Assembly: GCA_948099385.1 (NCBI GenBank)
Contig: CANUEZ040000151.1
Span: 3,542,001-3,606,000 of the forward strand
Reading direction: 5' to 3'
From: Fasciola hepatica
Lineage: Eukaryota; Platyhelminthes; Trematoda; Plagiorchiida; Fasciolidae
Length of the DNA stretch: 64,000 nt
Shown: positions 50,701-58,830 of the stretch, one piece after another
Numbering within the stretch: position 1 is the first letter of the stretch
Layout: every line of letters begins with the position of its first letter
Program-made: the position numbers and the translations under genes
Notes under the pieces: generated by a model
What the model saw: only the letters and a program-made list of their open reading frames with translations
Databases searched by the model: none
Told to the model about the DNA's origin: nothing

Positions 50701-52158
50701 ACAATGACAGATCAAGAAACTGTAACTAACATTTACTATTTGGTTACCCTGTCAACACTTTATAATCTTAGGAACAATCCACTGGGTGACAAACAATTAC
50801 TCTCATTGCTAGCTTCCTCTCGGGTCATTTGGTAGCTGTCACACGATCGACAAAGAAAACGCATTACAAGTGATATCGCACGCTCCATCCAACCCATCAA
50901 ATTGAGTCCGAATTCAGGTTTTAGCCACAGCGATAGCAATCATCGTTCGTTTTCTGAGCAATGAACTGGGCACATAGAAGCTGTCAGTCTAAGCACTTCA
51001 GCTACCCCGGTCAAGATCGAAGACTAAACCTTGAAAACCTATTGTTGGTGACCCCACGGACGTGAATGTCAATTCATCATGCGGTGATGGCATCATGGTT
51101 GACAAGGAACTGTTACTGCACATGGCTAGTTTGCCTTGGTGCGGAATCCTGTGCATGATGAAGAAGTGTATTTACTGAGATCGAAGTAAAGTAGGTGCTG
51201 TTCGTCAGTCAATATCCTACGGGATAAATTTGCACATGAACTGAGGTGTTGGCATATTATAAAATGAGCTAACTGATTGCGAAGTGAACCACTACCTCTA
51301 GATCAGTACTTCAAGGGTCCGACAACTAGTTCAAAGTATAGTGTAAGCGTGGAGCCACTATTTCTCCGAAGCGATTGGCAGATGGGAAACTGTCTACTAC
51401 CGCATTCCACTTTGATTAGTCATTTCGATGATAATGTGATTTCCATACACTTATCTCCAGAATTAAGACCTATTGACAGTTTTGACAAGATCATAGTGGT
51501 TGAGCTAGGCATAGAAACTATTTTTATCACTGGCTCTACGGATGCGTGAATCGCGTAGGTCTTACTTGATGAAATACATTACACAGCTTTGAAATATTCT
51601 ACCAAGATCCACCTACCTAAGAGTGGTCTTTATATCAACTGCCGTTGCACAGTTTCTGGCGACATTTTACTCAATAATCAAACAGTGCAAACACAATATA
51701 ACTACTTTGGAATGCAAAATCACTGCAATCCACTAATGGAAATGTTAGACTTGCCTGTCTGCGATGTCCACCGCGTGCGAACGAGAGCTTGCAGCCTGAA
51801 AGCACAATTCCTCAACTTCAGCGCTGCTTCTCAGCACAAATCCGCCAACTAACTCGTCCGAACTCTCCACCACCAGACTGTGACTCTCAACTGCCGCTAT
51901 AATTGCCAGACGACGCAAATTACCCATGGCATGGAGAGTAAAATCTGCCTGATCCCCATGATTTGGCCCAATATAAGCGGCTTCCAGTTGCGTGATACTG
52001 GACGAAATAAGAGTTGTGGCTTGCTTGATAGTGCGGTATACGGTGTCCAATTTATCGAGTTTTGTATTCTCCAGAAGCTTTGTGATTTGAACCAGAAGAG
52101 TTTTTCCTAAATCGGTGCACTTTGTTGCACTTCCCTCTTGTCCGTGGTATTCAGTCAT
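23375..52158 (-). CDS. Nine-exon gene: helical/coiled-coil protein with C-terminal death domain
   Basis: Joining nine exons gives 2496 coding bases (about 831 residues). Residues 1-335 are mainly helical, with talin/catenin-like spacing of hydrophobics but no family I can name. Residues 336-400 form a coiled coil. Residues 401-572 include a basic, charged segment rich in R and K and another helical stretch. Residues about 658-755 read as a death domain: VARHIGSDWRALFYNL with the conserved-type Trp at about residue 679, then ALRLWHRQ and DTLKRIGRTALAERI. Death domains are homotypic interaction modules of apoptosis and innate immune signalling and are also found in cytoskeletal and receptor adaptors. 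No kinase, ankyrin, TIR, UPA or transmembrane segment is visible, so it is probably an adaptor or scaffold. All splice phases agree. The start at 52158 is inferred: the exon is open upstream to a splice acceptor, so a 5' non-coding or additional coding exon may exist. Confidence 0.8.
23889..24248 (+). repeat. 360-bp inverted repeat, arm A (in last intron)
   Basis: This is the near-exact reverse complement of 47314-47674; by eye I find only about 15 differences. It contains CA/ACGT-rich simple sequence, CCAAT-type boxes and no coding frame. The arm lies in the intron between exons 8 and 9. The high similarity suggests two recent insertions of one mobile element, or a duplication. Confidence 0.9.
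24249..25169. other. Intron sequence, nothing recognised
   Basis: AT-rich intron DNA of the death-domain gene. No exon with matching phase and no repeat partner was seen. Confidence 0.4.
25170..25690 (+). pseudogene. RTE-type non-LTR retrotransposon, 3' RT fragment
   Basis: Across broken frames the order matches the 3' part of the RTE copy at 42.4-42.9 kb: SHADKFHYLGSCI (25217-25255), then CLPSIARIYCAHHISND (about 25460-25510), then RWSGHFLLMSLDGIPWHVMF (about 25560-25620). Stops and frameshifts interrupt it. No endonuclease or YADD-bearing core is present here. It lies in the last intron of the host gene, antisense to it. Confidence 0.7.
25700..28260. other. Intron sequence with one cysteine-rich frame
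   Basis: Mostly featureless. A minus-strand frame at 26421-26837 has a cysteine-spaced stretch (CLCFTCHTSTPQDACD, then CALLMVCNK) loosely like a Ly6/CD59 three-finger domain, but no signal peptide, matching exons or convincing splice sites accompany it. I do not annotate it as a gene. 26877-27125 plus is an 82-codon frame with no motif. Confidence 0.35.
28268..28790 (-). pseudogene. Penelope-like element GIY-YIG endonuclease
   Basis: An uninterrupted minus-strand frame of about 165 codons (before 28766 to the stop at 28268-28270) holds a PLE endonuclease. It has HVISQIERGCGVTCVGQTER (GIY-YIG region, with Cys where the family normally has Tyr in the YVG motif), RNRITEHIPNW, then SVAQHLMIKQHQ, VFRMVYRT, RLADAIAIKRW and LCKQEELYVTL. 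The order fits the EN domain that follows the RT in Penelope-like elements. No RT was found upstream (higher coordinates), so the copy is 5'-truncated. It lies in the last intron of the host gene, same strand. Confidence 0.8.
28791..29569. other. Intron sequence, nothing recognised
   Basis: Two overlapping frames (28770-29204 plus, 29066-29347 minus) mirror each other and have no motif. Confidence 0.35.
29570..29685 (+). mobile_element. tRNA-derived SINE
   Basis: The sequence GTAAGCGGAGTGTCGCC followed by a B box GGTTCAATTCC (29616-29626) and a T-arm-like CCGGCT resembles a tRNA 3' half. It closely resembles 61770-61840, including the downstream text ending in AAGTGGATTTT versus AAATGGATTCC. 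The 5' half is degraded. Confidence 0.55.
30136..30356 (-). CDS. Exon 8, first half of death domain
   Basis: The acceptor is TCCAG before 30356 (alternative CTCAG before 30330 if exon 7 ends at 32720), and the donor is ATG|GTAAGT. It encodes LLRAMRLVARHIGSDWRALF and a following helix (ELEDILQHLGQIM). The G-x-D-W-R-x-L arrangement is typical of helix 2 of death domains. The exon leaves in phase 0, splitting the domain. Confidence 0.8.
30625..30960 (-). mobile_element. Copy of the 327-bp TG...CA element
   Basis: The minus-strand copy aligns with 41679-42005 and 52430-52690. Shared landmarks are GTACCAAGCCCAAGG, CCTCGAGTGACAGGGCAGCC, GTTTAAACCTCGAGGC and the tail GAGGCAGAAATGACCTCCC. The tail contains a perfect hairpin (CCCACTA, loop, TAGTGGG) at 30635-30652. 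The frame on the plus strand (30649-30993) resembles frames in the other two copies, but there is no evidence of translation. It lies in the intron between exons 7 and 8. Confidence 0.7.
32707..32891 (-). CDS. Exon 7
   Basis: A long pyrimidine tract and an ATGAG acceptor precede 32891; the single leading base completes the codon left open by exon 6. Two donors are possible: TCTG|GTTAGT ending at 32707, or CAG|GTGGCT ending at 32720. Each has a phase-matching acceptor in exon 8; I prefer the first because both partner sites are stronger. It encodes a helix (KVDKAILIMQRVQSVKASPS). Confidence 0.7.
33186..33355 (+). mobile_element. SINE-like repeat with recurrent tail
   Basis: The sequence TTTTCGATTCATAATCG and, further on, GATGAAACAGCTGTACAGAG match 50535-50655 in the same order (TCTTCGATTCACAGTCG, ATGAAACAGCTGTGCAGTGC). 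The tail also matches the minus-strand SINE at 7.2 kb. The tRNA-like part is degraded. Confidence 0.55.
33711..34228 (-). CDS. Exon 6, basic and helical
   Basis: The likely acceptor is AAACTAG before 34228; an in-frame stop lies just upstream, so the exon cannot extend much further. The donor is a strong GTGAGT, leaving phase 2. It encodes about 172 residues: an Arg-rich helix (RRAMGRAAARENRRLTRVKA), an acidic/Ser linker (SNDSTESDIGVF) and a Lys/Arg-rich helical tail (LAKRKKKEALRRIRWYEGKE). The basic clusters could be nuclear-localisation or lipid/RNA-binding signals, but nothing decides this. Confidence 0.78.
35166..35360 (-). CDS. Exon 5, coiled coil
   Basis: The acceptor TCTTTTAAG precedes 35360 (a second in-frame acceptor GACAG lies 24 bases inside) and the donor is ACA|GTAAGT. 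The 65 residues form a heptad-type coiled coil (LHGQIEELRQMLIQMKTRN, then VVELDLDKLELLAQT). The 9.3-kb intron before it carries CR1 and RTE insertions, and small exons inside that intron cannot be excluded. Confidence 0.75.
35720..37080 (+). pseudogene. CR1-type non-LTR retrotransposon, RT fragment
   Basis: Several frames together give an RT of the CR1 type. There is GRDGLPAELLRY (about 35765-35805), PHLQTTMRGPTDELQFAYKS (35997-36054), AFDSVPPWVLRELEYFG (about 36160-36215) and the catalytic-type motif FKYADDVVL (36399-36425), preceded by VLQSAAHFPYFFST. A decayed 3' part follows (NSNKYQECILPP and a region like the family's C-terminal domain to about 37080). Stops and frameshifts show it is dead. 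It is antisense to the host gene, in its 9.3-kb intron. No endonuclease was seen upstream. Confidence 0.8.
37081..39615. other. Intron sequence, nothing recognised
   Basis: No motif-bearing frame. Frames such as 38218-38568 and 38230-38469 shadow each other. Confidence 0.35.
39616..42930 (+). pseudogene. RTE-type non-LTR retrotransposon, degraded near-full-length copy
   Basis: In order: a leader-like 5' part (39640-40050); an apurinic-type endonuclease with AFNVRTLCQIRQQAVLAKTL (40208-40267) and AGDFNSQVGRL (40665-40695); DSDRALVCARFCLG at 40958-40999; a linker; then RT with SESVIVPIYTKR (about 42106-42140), ENQVGFRPGRDCVDHIFTLR (42242-42301) and SRRPT; then an internal deletion directly to FANLRHLWRRRDIRLSVKG (about 42367-42422), which removes the core RT including the YADD motif. 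The 3' part carries SVFGHR, SIARIWWEYP, and a C-terminal frame ending at 42926. Frameshifts and stops interrupt it. It lies antisense inside the host intron. Confidence 0.82.
41679..42005 (+). mobile_element. 327-bp TG...CA element nested in the RTE copy
   Basis: The RTE reading breaks off after the codons for DELFP (to 41678) and resumes at 42013 with the expected next residues (FFNDGCEA-like). The break therefore delimits an insertion. It starts TGGTGGAATTTG and ends GGGAACAGAACA, flanked by GTTTCCG (41672-41678) and GTCTCCG (42006-42012), a 7-bp duplication with one change. It holds a CCAATCGG box, an AATAAA (about 41944-41949) and the hairpin tail. TG...CA ends suggest a solo LTR; a SINE is the alternative. 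Confidence 0.7.
42931..44708. other. Intron sequence, nothing recognised
   Basis: AT-rich intron DNA. A segment near 43575-43605 (CTCTCGTGACACCAATGATAC) resembles the reverse complement of about 7985-8010, hinting at another dispersed repeat, but the match is short. Confidence 0.35.
44709..44849 (-). CDS. Exon 4
   Basis: The acceptor is AATTACAG and the donor CAG|GTAGAT. It is also exactly 141 bases and phase 0 at both ends. It encodes a helix continuing exon 3 (FSLLEQLSVAKIHSTAKDKW, then ILVEYARERKINDIAAYFL). The equal length and phase of exons 3 and 4 could reflect an old exon duplication, but the residues do not obviously align. Confidence 0.78.
45190..45435 (-). pseudogene. Penelope-like element endonuclease C-terminus
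   Basis: The minus-strand frame reads VHLLESERPIGAENAFRVVY, then LETAEAVSVQVLKPDLHSQR and LVHALEHPWPK. This is the same motif order as at 16.9, 28.3 and 60.9 kb. It is truncated upstream at a simple-sequence tract and has no GIY-YIG core. It lies in the intron between exons 3 and 4, same strand as the gene. Confidence 0.65.
45484..45602 (+). repeat. Tetranucleotide microsatellite (GACT/GATT, then CATT)
   Basis: A (GACT)n run changes into imperfect GATT/GGTT units and then a (CATT)n run. It abuts the PLE fragment and accounts for the repeated Ser-Gln-type frame across it, which is not a real protein. Confidence 0.9.
45699..45839 (-). CDS. Exon 3
   Basis: A clear polypyrimidine tract and TTTAG acceptor precede it, and the donor is AGG|GTAAGT. 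It is 141 bases long and phase 0 at both ends. The 47 residues are helical (DKLRQSCTRLDDWTQ, then DYLHQLADALMQIQQQR). It is too short to appear as a long open frame and was found by reading the minus strand. Confidence 0.78.
45840..47313. other. Intron sequence, nothing recognised
   Basis: Overlapping frames at 46.2-46.5 kb shadow each other and show no domain. Confidence 0.35.
47314..47674 (-). repeat. 360-bp inverted repeat, arm B (in second intron)
   Basis: This is the partner of 23889-24248 in opposite orientation, 23 kb away, in the intron between exons 2 and 3. It begins at TGTTCCTAATTCACGG and ends at GGATCCAAACGCCA. Both ends are sharp, which fits a complete mobile element of about 360 bp whose class I cannot assign: no obvious terminal inverted repeats and no tRNA promoter. 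Confidence 0.9.
47675..49824. other. Intron sequence, nothing recognised
   Basis: No supported exon. A minus-strand B-box-like sequence near 49650-49665 may be another SINE fragment. Confidence 0.35.
49825..50143 (-). CDS. Exon 2
   Basis: The acceptor is TGTTTCCAG and the donor is AAG|GTAACT. The exon enters with one base completing a codon and leaves in phase 0. It encodes a helical part (LNAKVMQYHLQHIRPTLDAL) followed by a Ser/Arg/Gly-rich linker (about residues 190-215) and another short helix. The two long helices have regularly spaced Leu/Val residues as in helical-bundle scaffolds. Confidence 0.75.
50430..50660 (+). mobile_element. SINE-like repeat with recurrent tail
   Basis: It matches 33186-33355 in sequence order, ending with ATGAAACAGCTGTGCAGTGC followed by CATGATTTCAATGGTGAATT. 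It lies in the intron between exons 1 and 2. Confidence 0.5.
50661..51754. other. Intron 1 remainder, nothing recognised
   Basis: A 90-codon plus-strand frame (51277-51549) has no motif and no partner. Confidence 0.35.
51755..52158 (-). CDS. Exon 1 (first coding exon seen)
   Basis: An acceptor TATTTCAG precedes 52179. The ATG at 52158 lies 21 bases inside the exon, and the intervening codons are also open, so the protein could begin upstream or here with a spliced 5' leader. The encoded segment is helical (LVQITKLLENTKLDKLDTVY; AMGNLRRLAIIAAVE). The exon ends at ACAG followed by GCAAGT, a GC-type donor. Its exit phase 2 joins correctly to exon 2, whereas the nearest GT option leads straight into a stop. 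Confidence 0.75.
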
Positions 52159-52429
52159 ATTGCTGTCCGATTGGAAAAGCTGAAATACAACGTGATAAGC
52201 CGATTAATCAAATCTGATTCGACTGTTATTCTTGTGTTTTTATGCTATTCCTTTTCAATAAGGTATTTTGGCAATACACTGCTGATACATGGGATTCAGG
52301 TGCACTGTGCTATCTAATGTCATTTTATGGTAGGTGATTAGCGGATAACAGCAGGTGCACAAAGCCATGTAGTTCTCGAAAAAACGGTTAGTCTGAGTGT
52401 GAGGATATGCGCTGACTCATTGTTGATGG

Positions 52430-52690
52430 GCCGGTCAGTCACGCTAGTAGTCGGCACTTGTACGGCACCAAGCCCAAGGCTTGAGACAACGGACACTCGA
52501 GTGACCGAATAGCCGAATAGAATGAGAGATGAATTCTGACAACTGTGTTTAAGCCTCGATGCTTGATTGCCCACACCAGTCGGACCAACACATTTGTAAT
52601 GCAATCATTGAATACGACAACAAAACGAGATGGTTCGGAGATAGAAGGGACTTCTCACAGGGGGTAGTGGGTCAATTCAAAGCACTGAGT
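52430..52690 (+). mobile_element. Copy of the 327-bp TG...CA element
   Basis: Shared with 41679-42005 and the minus-strand copy at 30.6-31.0 kb are GGCACCAAGCCCAAGGC, TTGAGACAACGGACACTCGA, GTTTAAGCCTCGATGC and GCCCACACCAGTCGGACC. The tail (GGGACTTCTCAC... GTAGTGGGTC) is degraded. It lies just upstream of exon 1. Confidence 0.65.
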
Positions 52691-55600
52691 GAACCACGAA
52701 TGTGATAACTTGAATCTAAGGCGCACTCTGTAACGGGAGCCTATAGACGTGAACATTGATTTTGGATTGGAGTAATTATTGGGAACCTTGTTGATACTCT
52801 TAGTGTGTGTCAATGCAGAATGAACACATCAACTCCCTTCAAAAGAGCGATGCTCTGTCATACTTCAACCGATAACGAATATCGAACTATCTTGGTCTCA
52901 CAGTGAACCAAATTTGATAGTGAAATGCATGGTGAACGGGTCAGTCGTAAAATTTCACCAAAGCCAAAATAGACAATAGCCAGTTCTCTTGTCCAACATT
53001 CTTATTTGACATACATGCGAAGTGTTTCACACCACGTGTTGTAACAAGTGTTTCAAATAAATAACTATTTAACACATTCTGTCAAGACAGAGGACAATCA
53101 GTTAAGTTATTTCTAATGATAAAATGGATCACACGTTGTATGAACTTTGACAATTTCAGTCGTAACCGTCATGCATAAAAGCAATTGGTTTTACGATGTG
53201 AAATCTACCGTTCTAACTTGAATTCGTAAGTAAAGTACTGTATAACCTGTCATGATGGCTATTTATTGGAAGAAAATTCTGTGCAACCTTCTGCCTTCTC
53301 AACATTTGATATCAAAATGGGTTCGCCTACTTGCTTTCCTGTTCTCCCCGCATCCGTCTTCAAGAATCCGAAACAGAATCTGTGCAATTCACTCTAGAGG
53401 TACACGAGGAACCAACTCGTATAACGATACTGTTCGACATGGGCATTTAGGCCGGTTACCACAACCACATGTACGACATATCGTTTCACTCCTATTGGCC
53501 TCATCATGGAAAACAACGCAGGTAGTCATAGGGATACCCATGTGCTTTTAGGTGCATTTTGAAAGCATAAGTTACATTTCGGACACCAAATGAACACGTC
53601 CAATGGACTGTTGTGTATTGTGCAGGTTTTTGAACATAGGATGGAATTAATCTATTGCTCCCAACAGACAATCAACATTTGATTTTATCAGAATGTATCA
53701 CGTGATTGAATCCAGTTTACCAAATTTCCCCATTACAAATCTTCATTCGGACTAACATTTGAAGAATAACTGGGAAACGTTGGAGCAGTTGGTAATTTAT
53801 TCCAAGCTTGATCAATAAATGGGACTTAATAGCGATGGAAACAATATTTTCTCGTCACAAATTTGATAAGTGAAGTTGGAAACACACGTTTGCACAATGT
53901 ATCCTGGACTCTTTATCTACATCTTTGCACGTACAAACGTGCAATCCATGTGATTAATGTAGTCAGCAAAATAACCACCGAAACTGATATAAGATTGTAG
54001 TGGATAAAGAGCTATGGGAGCGAACAAGGATGGGAGGGGAATCAAGCGAATCAGATCAAAAGTATCAGAATATTAGGGTGACAATAATTGTTGCAAAAAT
54101 TTATTTCTACAAAGATTGGTGTGGTAAACCTGGTTGAATAAATGAGAAAGTGTGACGGTCATACGCTGACTAGTAGACCCTAGTGATGATGTCATATATT
54201 ACATCACAAATTGACTGGAGGAGGTTTAAAGGACGCACTAACTGAAACAGCACGGAATGTTTTGATATCGAGTGTTTTGCAAAGTCCTGTAGATAATCTC
54301 CTCTGAGAGCACATTCGATTATCCTCCTTTGATCTTCCACGCCGGTGAAACGATGCGATCTCTTTTGTAGCACCCATAATAACGCTTTTCATATTGTCGG
54401 GTGAATGTGTGCAGTCTCAGGTAAATTATAATGAATATTACCGTAAACAGTGGCAGTGTTCTCGCATCGCCCGACGGCGTCCGAACGAGATTTAAACAAT
54501 CCGACAACTAGTCTCACCATGCCAGTATGAAATTTCACAAACAAAAAGCTCCTGTAATTAAAAATCCGTAATGTAACCAAAGGTGCATTGATTTGTATTT
54601 TGATCGCTGACAAAAACCAAGACTTGATATAATAATAATTATTATAATAATAAAAGATTAGTCCATTATCCCTATTGTTGCTTTCCAAATCCTGTAAGCA
54701 GAAGGAAGGCACACTTGGACGGATGAACGTGCATGCAGAAGCAACTTACAGCAAGCGCAAGTACAAGCAAGCCAGTGAAAATGCAAACGTAGGCAGGTAC
54801 GTAAGTCAACGATGTGTGTATGCAAGAATTTAAGTCAGGCATACAAGCGGATTAGGGCCGTCCAAGAGGTTGTACGATCTGATTGGTTAACGCCGTCCGG
54901 GGCGAGGCCCGATAATGTCAACTGTGTACGTGTATGTAGGACTGCAGACGTAGGTCCACCATTACAAGGGATTTAGATCAAGTGTGCGTGTGCGTGTGCG
55001 TGCGAGAATGCCTGTCTGAGCACATGACCGTTCAAGCCAAACACAACACCAATCTAAGGGGTACGTCGATTGGATAAGCGGGTGCATAGATAGTCCGAGA
55101 ATAACACACAGTTGTTCAGTACAAGAGCAACACTCCCATGAGCATAGTCACGCTGTTACACTTGGTGTCAGCTGCATAGCATATGACTGCCACACTTTCT
55201 CATTTATTCGACCAGGTTTGCAATACCGACCTTTGTAGAAATGAATTGTTCCAACAATTATTGACGCCTTAACATTCCGATACTTTTGATATAACTCCTT
55301 CGAAGCAGCTCGGGTAAACGTTGAGCTTCGAGGCTAAAGAATTGTGCGTCGTGGGAAAACAACTGTGGGTTTTGGCTAAACGTTTCTGGGAAAAGGTCTA
55401 GAGCAATGTGGATCGACCATTGAGAGATTATTTCACTGCGAAGCGGGATCACAGAAGACAACGTTGAATTAGCCAGCATTTCTCTTTCTGTCGCTGCCTC
55501 TTACCGACTGGAACAGTTTGCGAATAAGGAGTGATGACGAGAAGAGCTATCTTGGATGAAAAACATTTAGGAATCTTCGAACTGACAACGAGTAGCAGAG

Positions 55601-55879
55601 AATTGTGAAGTCCAAAGAGTTTCAGAGGGCTGCGGTGAGCAGCAACAGCTGACAAATTTATCATCTAATTAGATAATTCGGTCCATGAAAACCAAGTTCC
55701 AACAAACCGATCAAAGAGGTGAACGGATGACTGATTCTCACACAGGATCTTTGTCGACTCCCTTGGAAGAAGACTTTCAAAGGATAATCAGACATGCATT
55801 CATTTGCAATAGGTGTCCTCAATAGGGCAGTGAATAGAGTTCTACTATCGTATACCACTTTACAGTCAGACGCACAGAT
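52691..55879. other. No gene recognised upstream of exon 1
   Basis: A further 5' exon of the death-domain gene may lie here or beyond, but no frame with a convincing phase-matched donor was found. The 73-codon minus frame at 55258-55479 (FSLEAQRLPELLRRSYIK) looks somewhat protein-like, but its best donor does not fit exon 1. 54720-55010 is a GTA/CGTG-rich segment that may be an old relative of the 360-bp repeat. Confidence 0.35.
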
Positions 55880-56545
55880 TTTCTGTGAAATTACCTTTCA
55901 TAAACAAAATGAGGCCGCAGGATTGGACGAGCAACCTCCGTCTGTTTTTAAAGAGACAGGAACCAGACTTTGGTTTAAAAAAATTCCGTTTATACACAGA
56001 TGGAGGAACAAGTTCTTAAGAAGGGGTGTGCATTTGTGGCTTTATTGACTGACGAGCAAGAGGACCAGGACGAGTGTAATAGCCACAGAAGAAGTCTGGT
56101 TAGCGTCGCCTCTAAATTGTTCGCTTATTTGACGCTTGCCAACAGTACATCCACGAAAACCAAGCTGGGTTTAGAGGGTCTGAAGCTGTGTTGACCTTTT
56201 CTCCACGTTTTGGCAGACTCAGGAACACAGGCGCGCCTTCCACATGCCCAACATCTCCGTTCTTTTTGATGTCAAACTGGTATTCGATTCCCTTGACTGT
56301 ACCTTTTCTGTCGTTTCTCTTGTTAAAGGGCCAACCAGAAAAATTCGTACTCATCATAAGCTCTCTGCACAAAATCTCTTACGGTTATATTTCGTCCGAA
56401 ATCCCCAAGGGAAAAGGTGTTCTTCAGCCTCAACATGGTTTAAGAGACCATCTTATGGTCTTTTAAGGATAATAGCCCAAATTATTGGTATACGAAGCAT
56501 TCCTTTGGACCAAGAGCTAGAATCAATCAGACGCAGTTGACTTTG
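55880..56545 (+). pseudogene. RTE-type non-LTR retrotransposon, RT fragment
   Basis: Broken frames give NEAAGLDEQPPSVFKE (about 55908-55955), QDECNSHRRSLVSVASKLFA (56064-56123), FHMPNISVLFDVKLVFDSLD (56240-56299, the RT palm region with a catalytic Asp) and SSASTWFKRPSYG. The order matches the RT of RTE elements and partly overlaps what the 39.6-42.9 kb copy has lost. No YADD motif is reached before the copy ends. Confidence 0.7.
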
Positions 56546-56804
56546 ACATAGCTCGACCGTGTCTGTGGATAGAACACCTCAGCGTACTCTACTCGATGAG
56601 ATGAGTGCACTTGGAGTAGGAGTACGAGGAACCATTTCATGGCATGAAAACATGGTAAGAAAACCCTCATTAGTGGATCTGGACTTGCTTGACGTATTCT
56701 CGGGTAGTGATCAAGACAGACTTCCACTCGGTGGCTAATAGCATAGTAAAGTAATTCTAGGCAAACAATGGAAAAACCCACTTGGGTTTTTCACATCCCA
56801 GTTC

Positions 56805-56890
56805 CAAGGTCATGCATCAGAATCGAACCGACGAGATGCAGCTTACCGGACATGTGCCATACCAGATGAGCTATGGCAGGACGGCCAAAC
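56805..56890 (-). mobile_element. tRNA-derived SINE head
   Basis: On the minus strand an A box (TAGCTCATCTGG, about 56862-56873) and B box (GGTTCGATTCT, 56819-56829) have tRNA-like spacing. The acceptor stem does not close, so it is a SINE or pseudo-tRNA. Confidence 0.55.
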
Positions 56891-56935
56891 GGGTTGAAAT
56901 AAAGCAAGCAGAAATAAAAAACAGTAGTCGTGTAT

Positions 56936-57050
56936 CTTTGGAATAGTGGTTTCCGCATCACTGAATCTTCATTCGTCTTATTCACACCTGGTTAGTCGCA
57001 CTGCGACAGCTAAGCTGGTAGAGAGGTTACCAGGTATGCGGAATATCAAC
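56936..57050 (+). mobile_element. tRNA-derived SINE, partner of 61668-61830
   Basis: GGAATAGTGGTTTCCGCATC and the following TTATTCACACCTGGT line up with 61677-61733, after which both enter a tRNA-like AGCTGGTAGA segment. The B box is degraded here. Confidence 0.6.
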
Positions 57051-57390
57051 AGATCCATTCCGACTTGAGAAGCTGGAGTTCTGATTGAAAATATGCAGGA
57101 AGATTTCCTATAATCTTTGGGATGCAGACTTGTCGTGTCATTAGTTAAATCAATGGATACTGCTGTTTCTGTTTCGCAGAATCATGTTTTCAACTTCTTT
57201 GTGTTTCCGCTCCAAACTGGCCGGGTTTAGTCCCATTGATAAAGTACCTTTTCACTTAAAAGATGGATTTCACGTACGGTTTTAGCTCACATCGATCTTA
57301 TCCATCATGAAGCTAGTCCGGTAGACTCATAGACACCCCTCACTCGACCCTATTCGGGCTCTCATCTATGCTCAGTGTTTTGGTCTGCGT

Positions 57391-57407
57391 TATATATATA
57401 TATATAT
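57391..57407. repeat. Short TA microsatellite
   Basis: An uninterrupted TATATA run. Confidence 0.9.
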
Positions 57408-58629
57408 GTTCTTGTCATTGTTCCAAATGGTGCTCACCCAATTCTCGTTTGATCCTCTTCGCTCTTTCTAGCTTCATCCCACTGCGTAAAGGACATATCT
57501 GTGCCCCGTTCCGTTTACTCTACTCATTCACACGTTTGATACACCCTTCAGCTGTCTTTTTGAAGCACCTTGGTTGAAGGTGCATTTTGACATAGCAGTG
57601 AGCTGTTCTTTCGTCTCGGACACACTTATACTTGAAAACGCATTGACGACTGTCCTGACTCACAGACCTCAATAATCAGGGTATAGTGACCTTGATCGTG
57701 CTGAGAAAATGACCCTTTTCTAGACACTTTTTTGGATTTATTTTCTCTACGATCTTCTCGGACGCTTGATTTCGACTTCACCGTTTTTTTGATTGCGCAC
57801 GGCCTCGTTTAGAATCACTTTTACTTTCAATTTGTAGCTGACTGTACAAGCTTGCGGTTCTCTTTTTGCTTCACTGTAGCGTTCCTTTGCACGCCGGGTA
57901 TTTCTCTTCTAAGTACCGTTTCAGCGTCACGACACATAGACTACACTTTCGCATCGGTCCACTCACTCGAGTCTTCTCTATTCGTTCGACAGAGGGGATT
58001 TCGTTGGTAATTCGCTGTGTGACCGGGTAAAAGACACGTTCATAAGCCGCACTCGGGCGTCTTCTATAAGAGTTTGCACACTTTCAGCCTTGTCAATAAT
58101 TGATTCATATCCATATTACCGTACCCCAAACAGTCCTGTCTCTCACTGCGTTATATCTGGGACTTCACGCGTCACTTAATCCTTGGGTTCAACACGGTCC
58201 CCACTAATTTCGTTCGGAGTTACCAGATGCATATCTCGGTGCCGGTACCGTTGGCACACTTACTTTCTCTTCGTATTTCCCTCCACCATACTTACGATTG
58301 ATTTGCTCTCAGTTTCGTGCCGAGAGATTCCACGAAAATCCACGGCACCCGGTAAGTAAATAATAATTGTTGAAAGTCAATTGAACTGAACTAGATAGCA
58401 AATTACCAACGACGTGGTGTTGACAATGCACTAGGAATCACTGCGTGAAAATTTCAAATTCAGTTTTATTCATTCTGATTAACAAAAGAATTCTGAGAAG
58501 GTGTACATTTACAAAAAGGGCACACAAGCAATCGTCAGACCATTCTCGTACCCGTGATGTCAAGTATAATGGAGAAGTAATTGTTTGAAAATTTGCCCCA
58601 TCTTGAAATGATCCACATAGTAAAACCCC
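57408..58629. other. No gene recognised
   Basis: Pyrimidine-rich sequence without a motif-bearing frame. Confidence 0.4.
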
Positions 58630-58830
58630 TTTGCCCAGCGGGATTCGAACTGACTCGTGTTTGTCACCTACACCTATGAATCAATAAGTACCCACTAATG
58701 GTGAGCACCGGTATGTTTGGTTATGAAGTGGAATTTTGAGATACAAAAAGTTTCGAAATAAACCAAACGGTAACTGTCCTTGACACCTGTTGGATTCGAA
58801 CCGATGCATCGGCATCTGCCACGTATTAGT
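58630..58830 (-). mobile_element. Two tandem tRNA-like minus-strand B boxes
   Basis: The reverse-complement B boxes GGATTCGAAC (58641-58650) and GGATTCGAACC (58792-58802) lie about 150 bases apart, each followed by tRNA-like sequence. They probably represent two SINE heads or a dimeric SINE. No cloverleaf closes. Confidence 0.45.

Noticed and set aside
55258..55479. Additional 5' exon of the death-domain gene
   Set aside because: Its best donor (AAAA|GTATCG) leaves a phase that does not fit exon 1, and the acceptor side is unclear.
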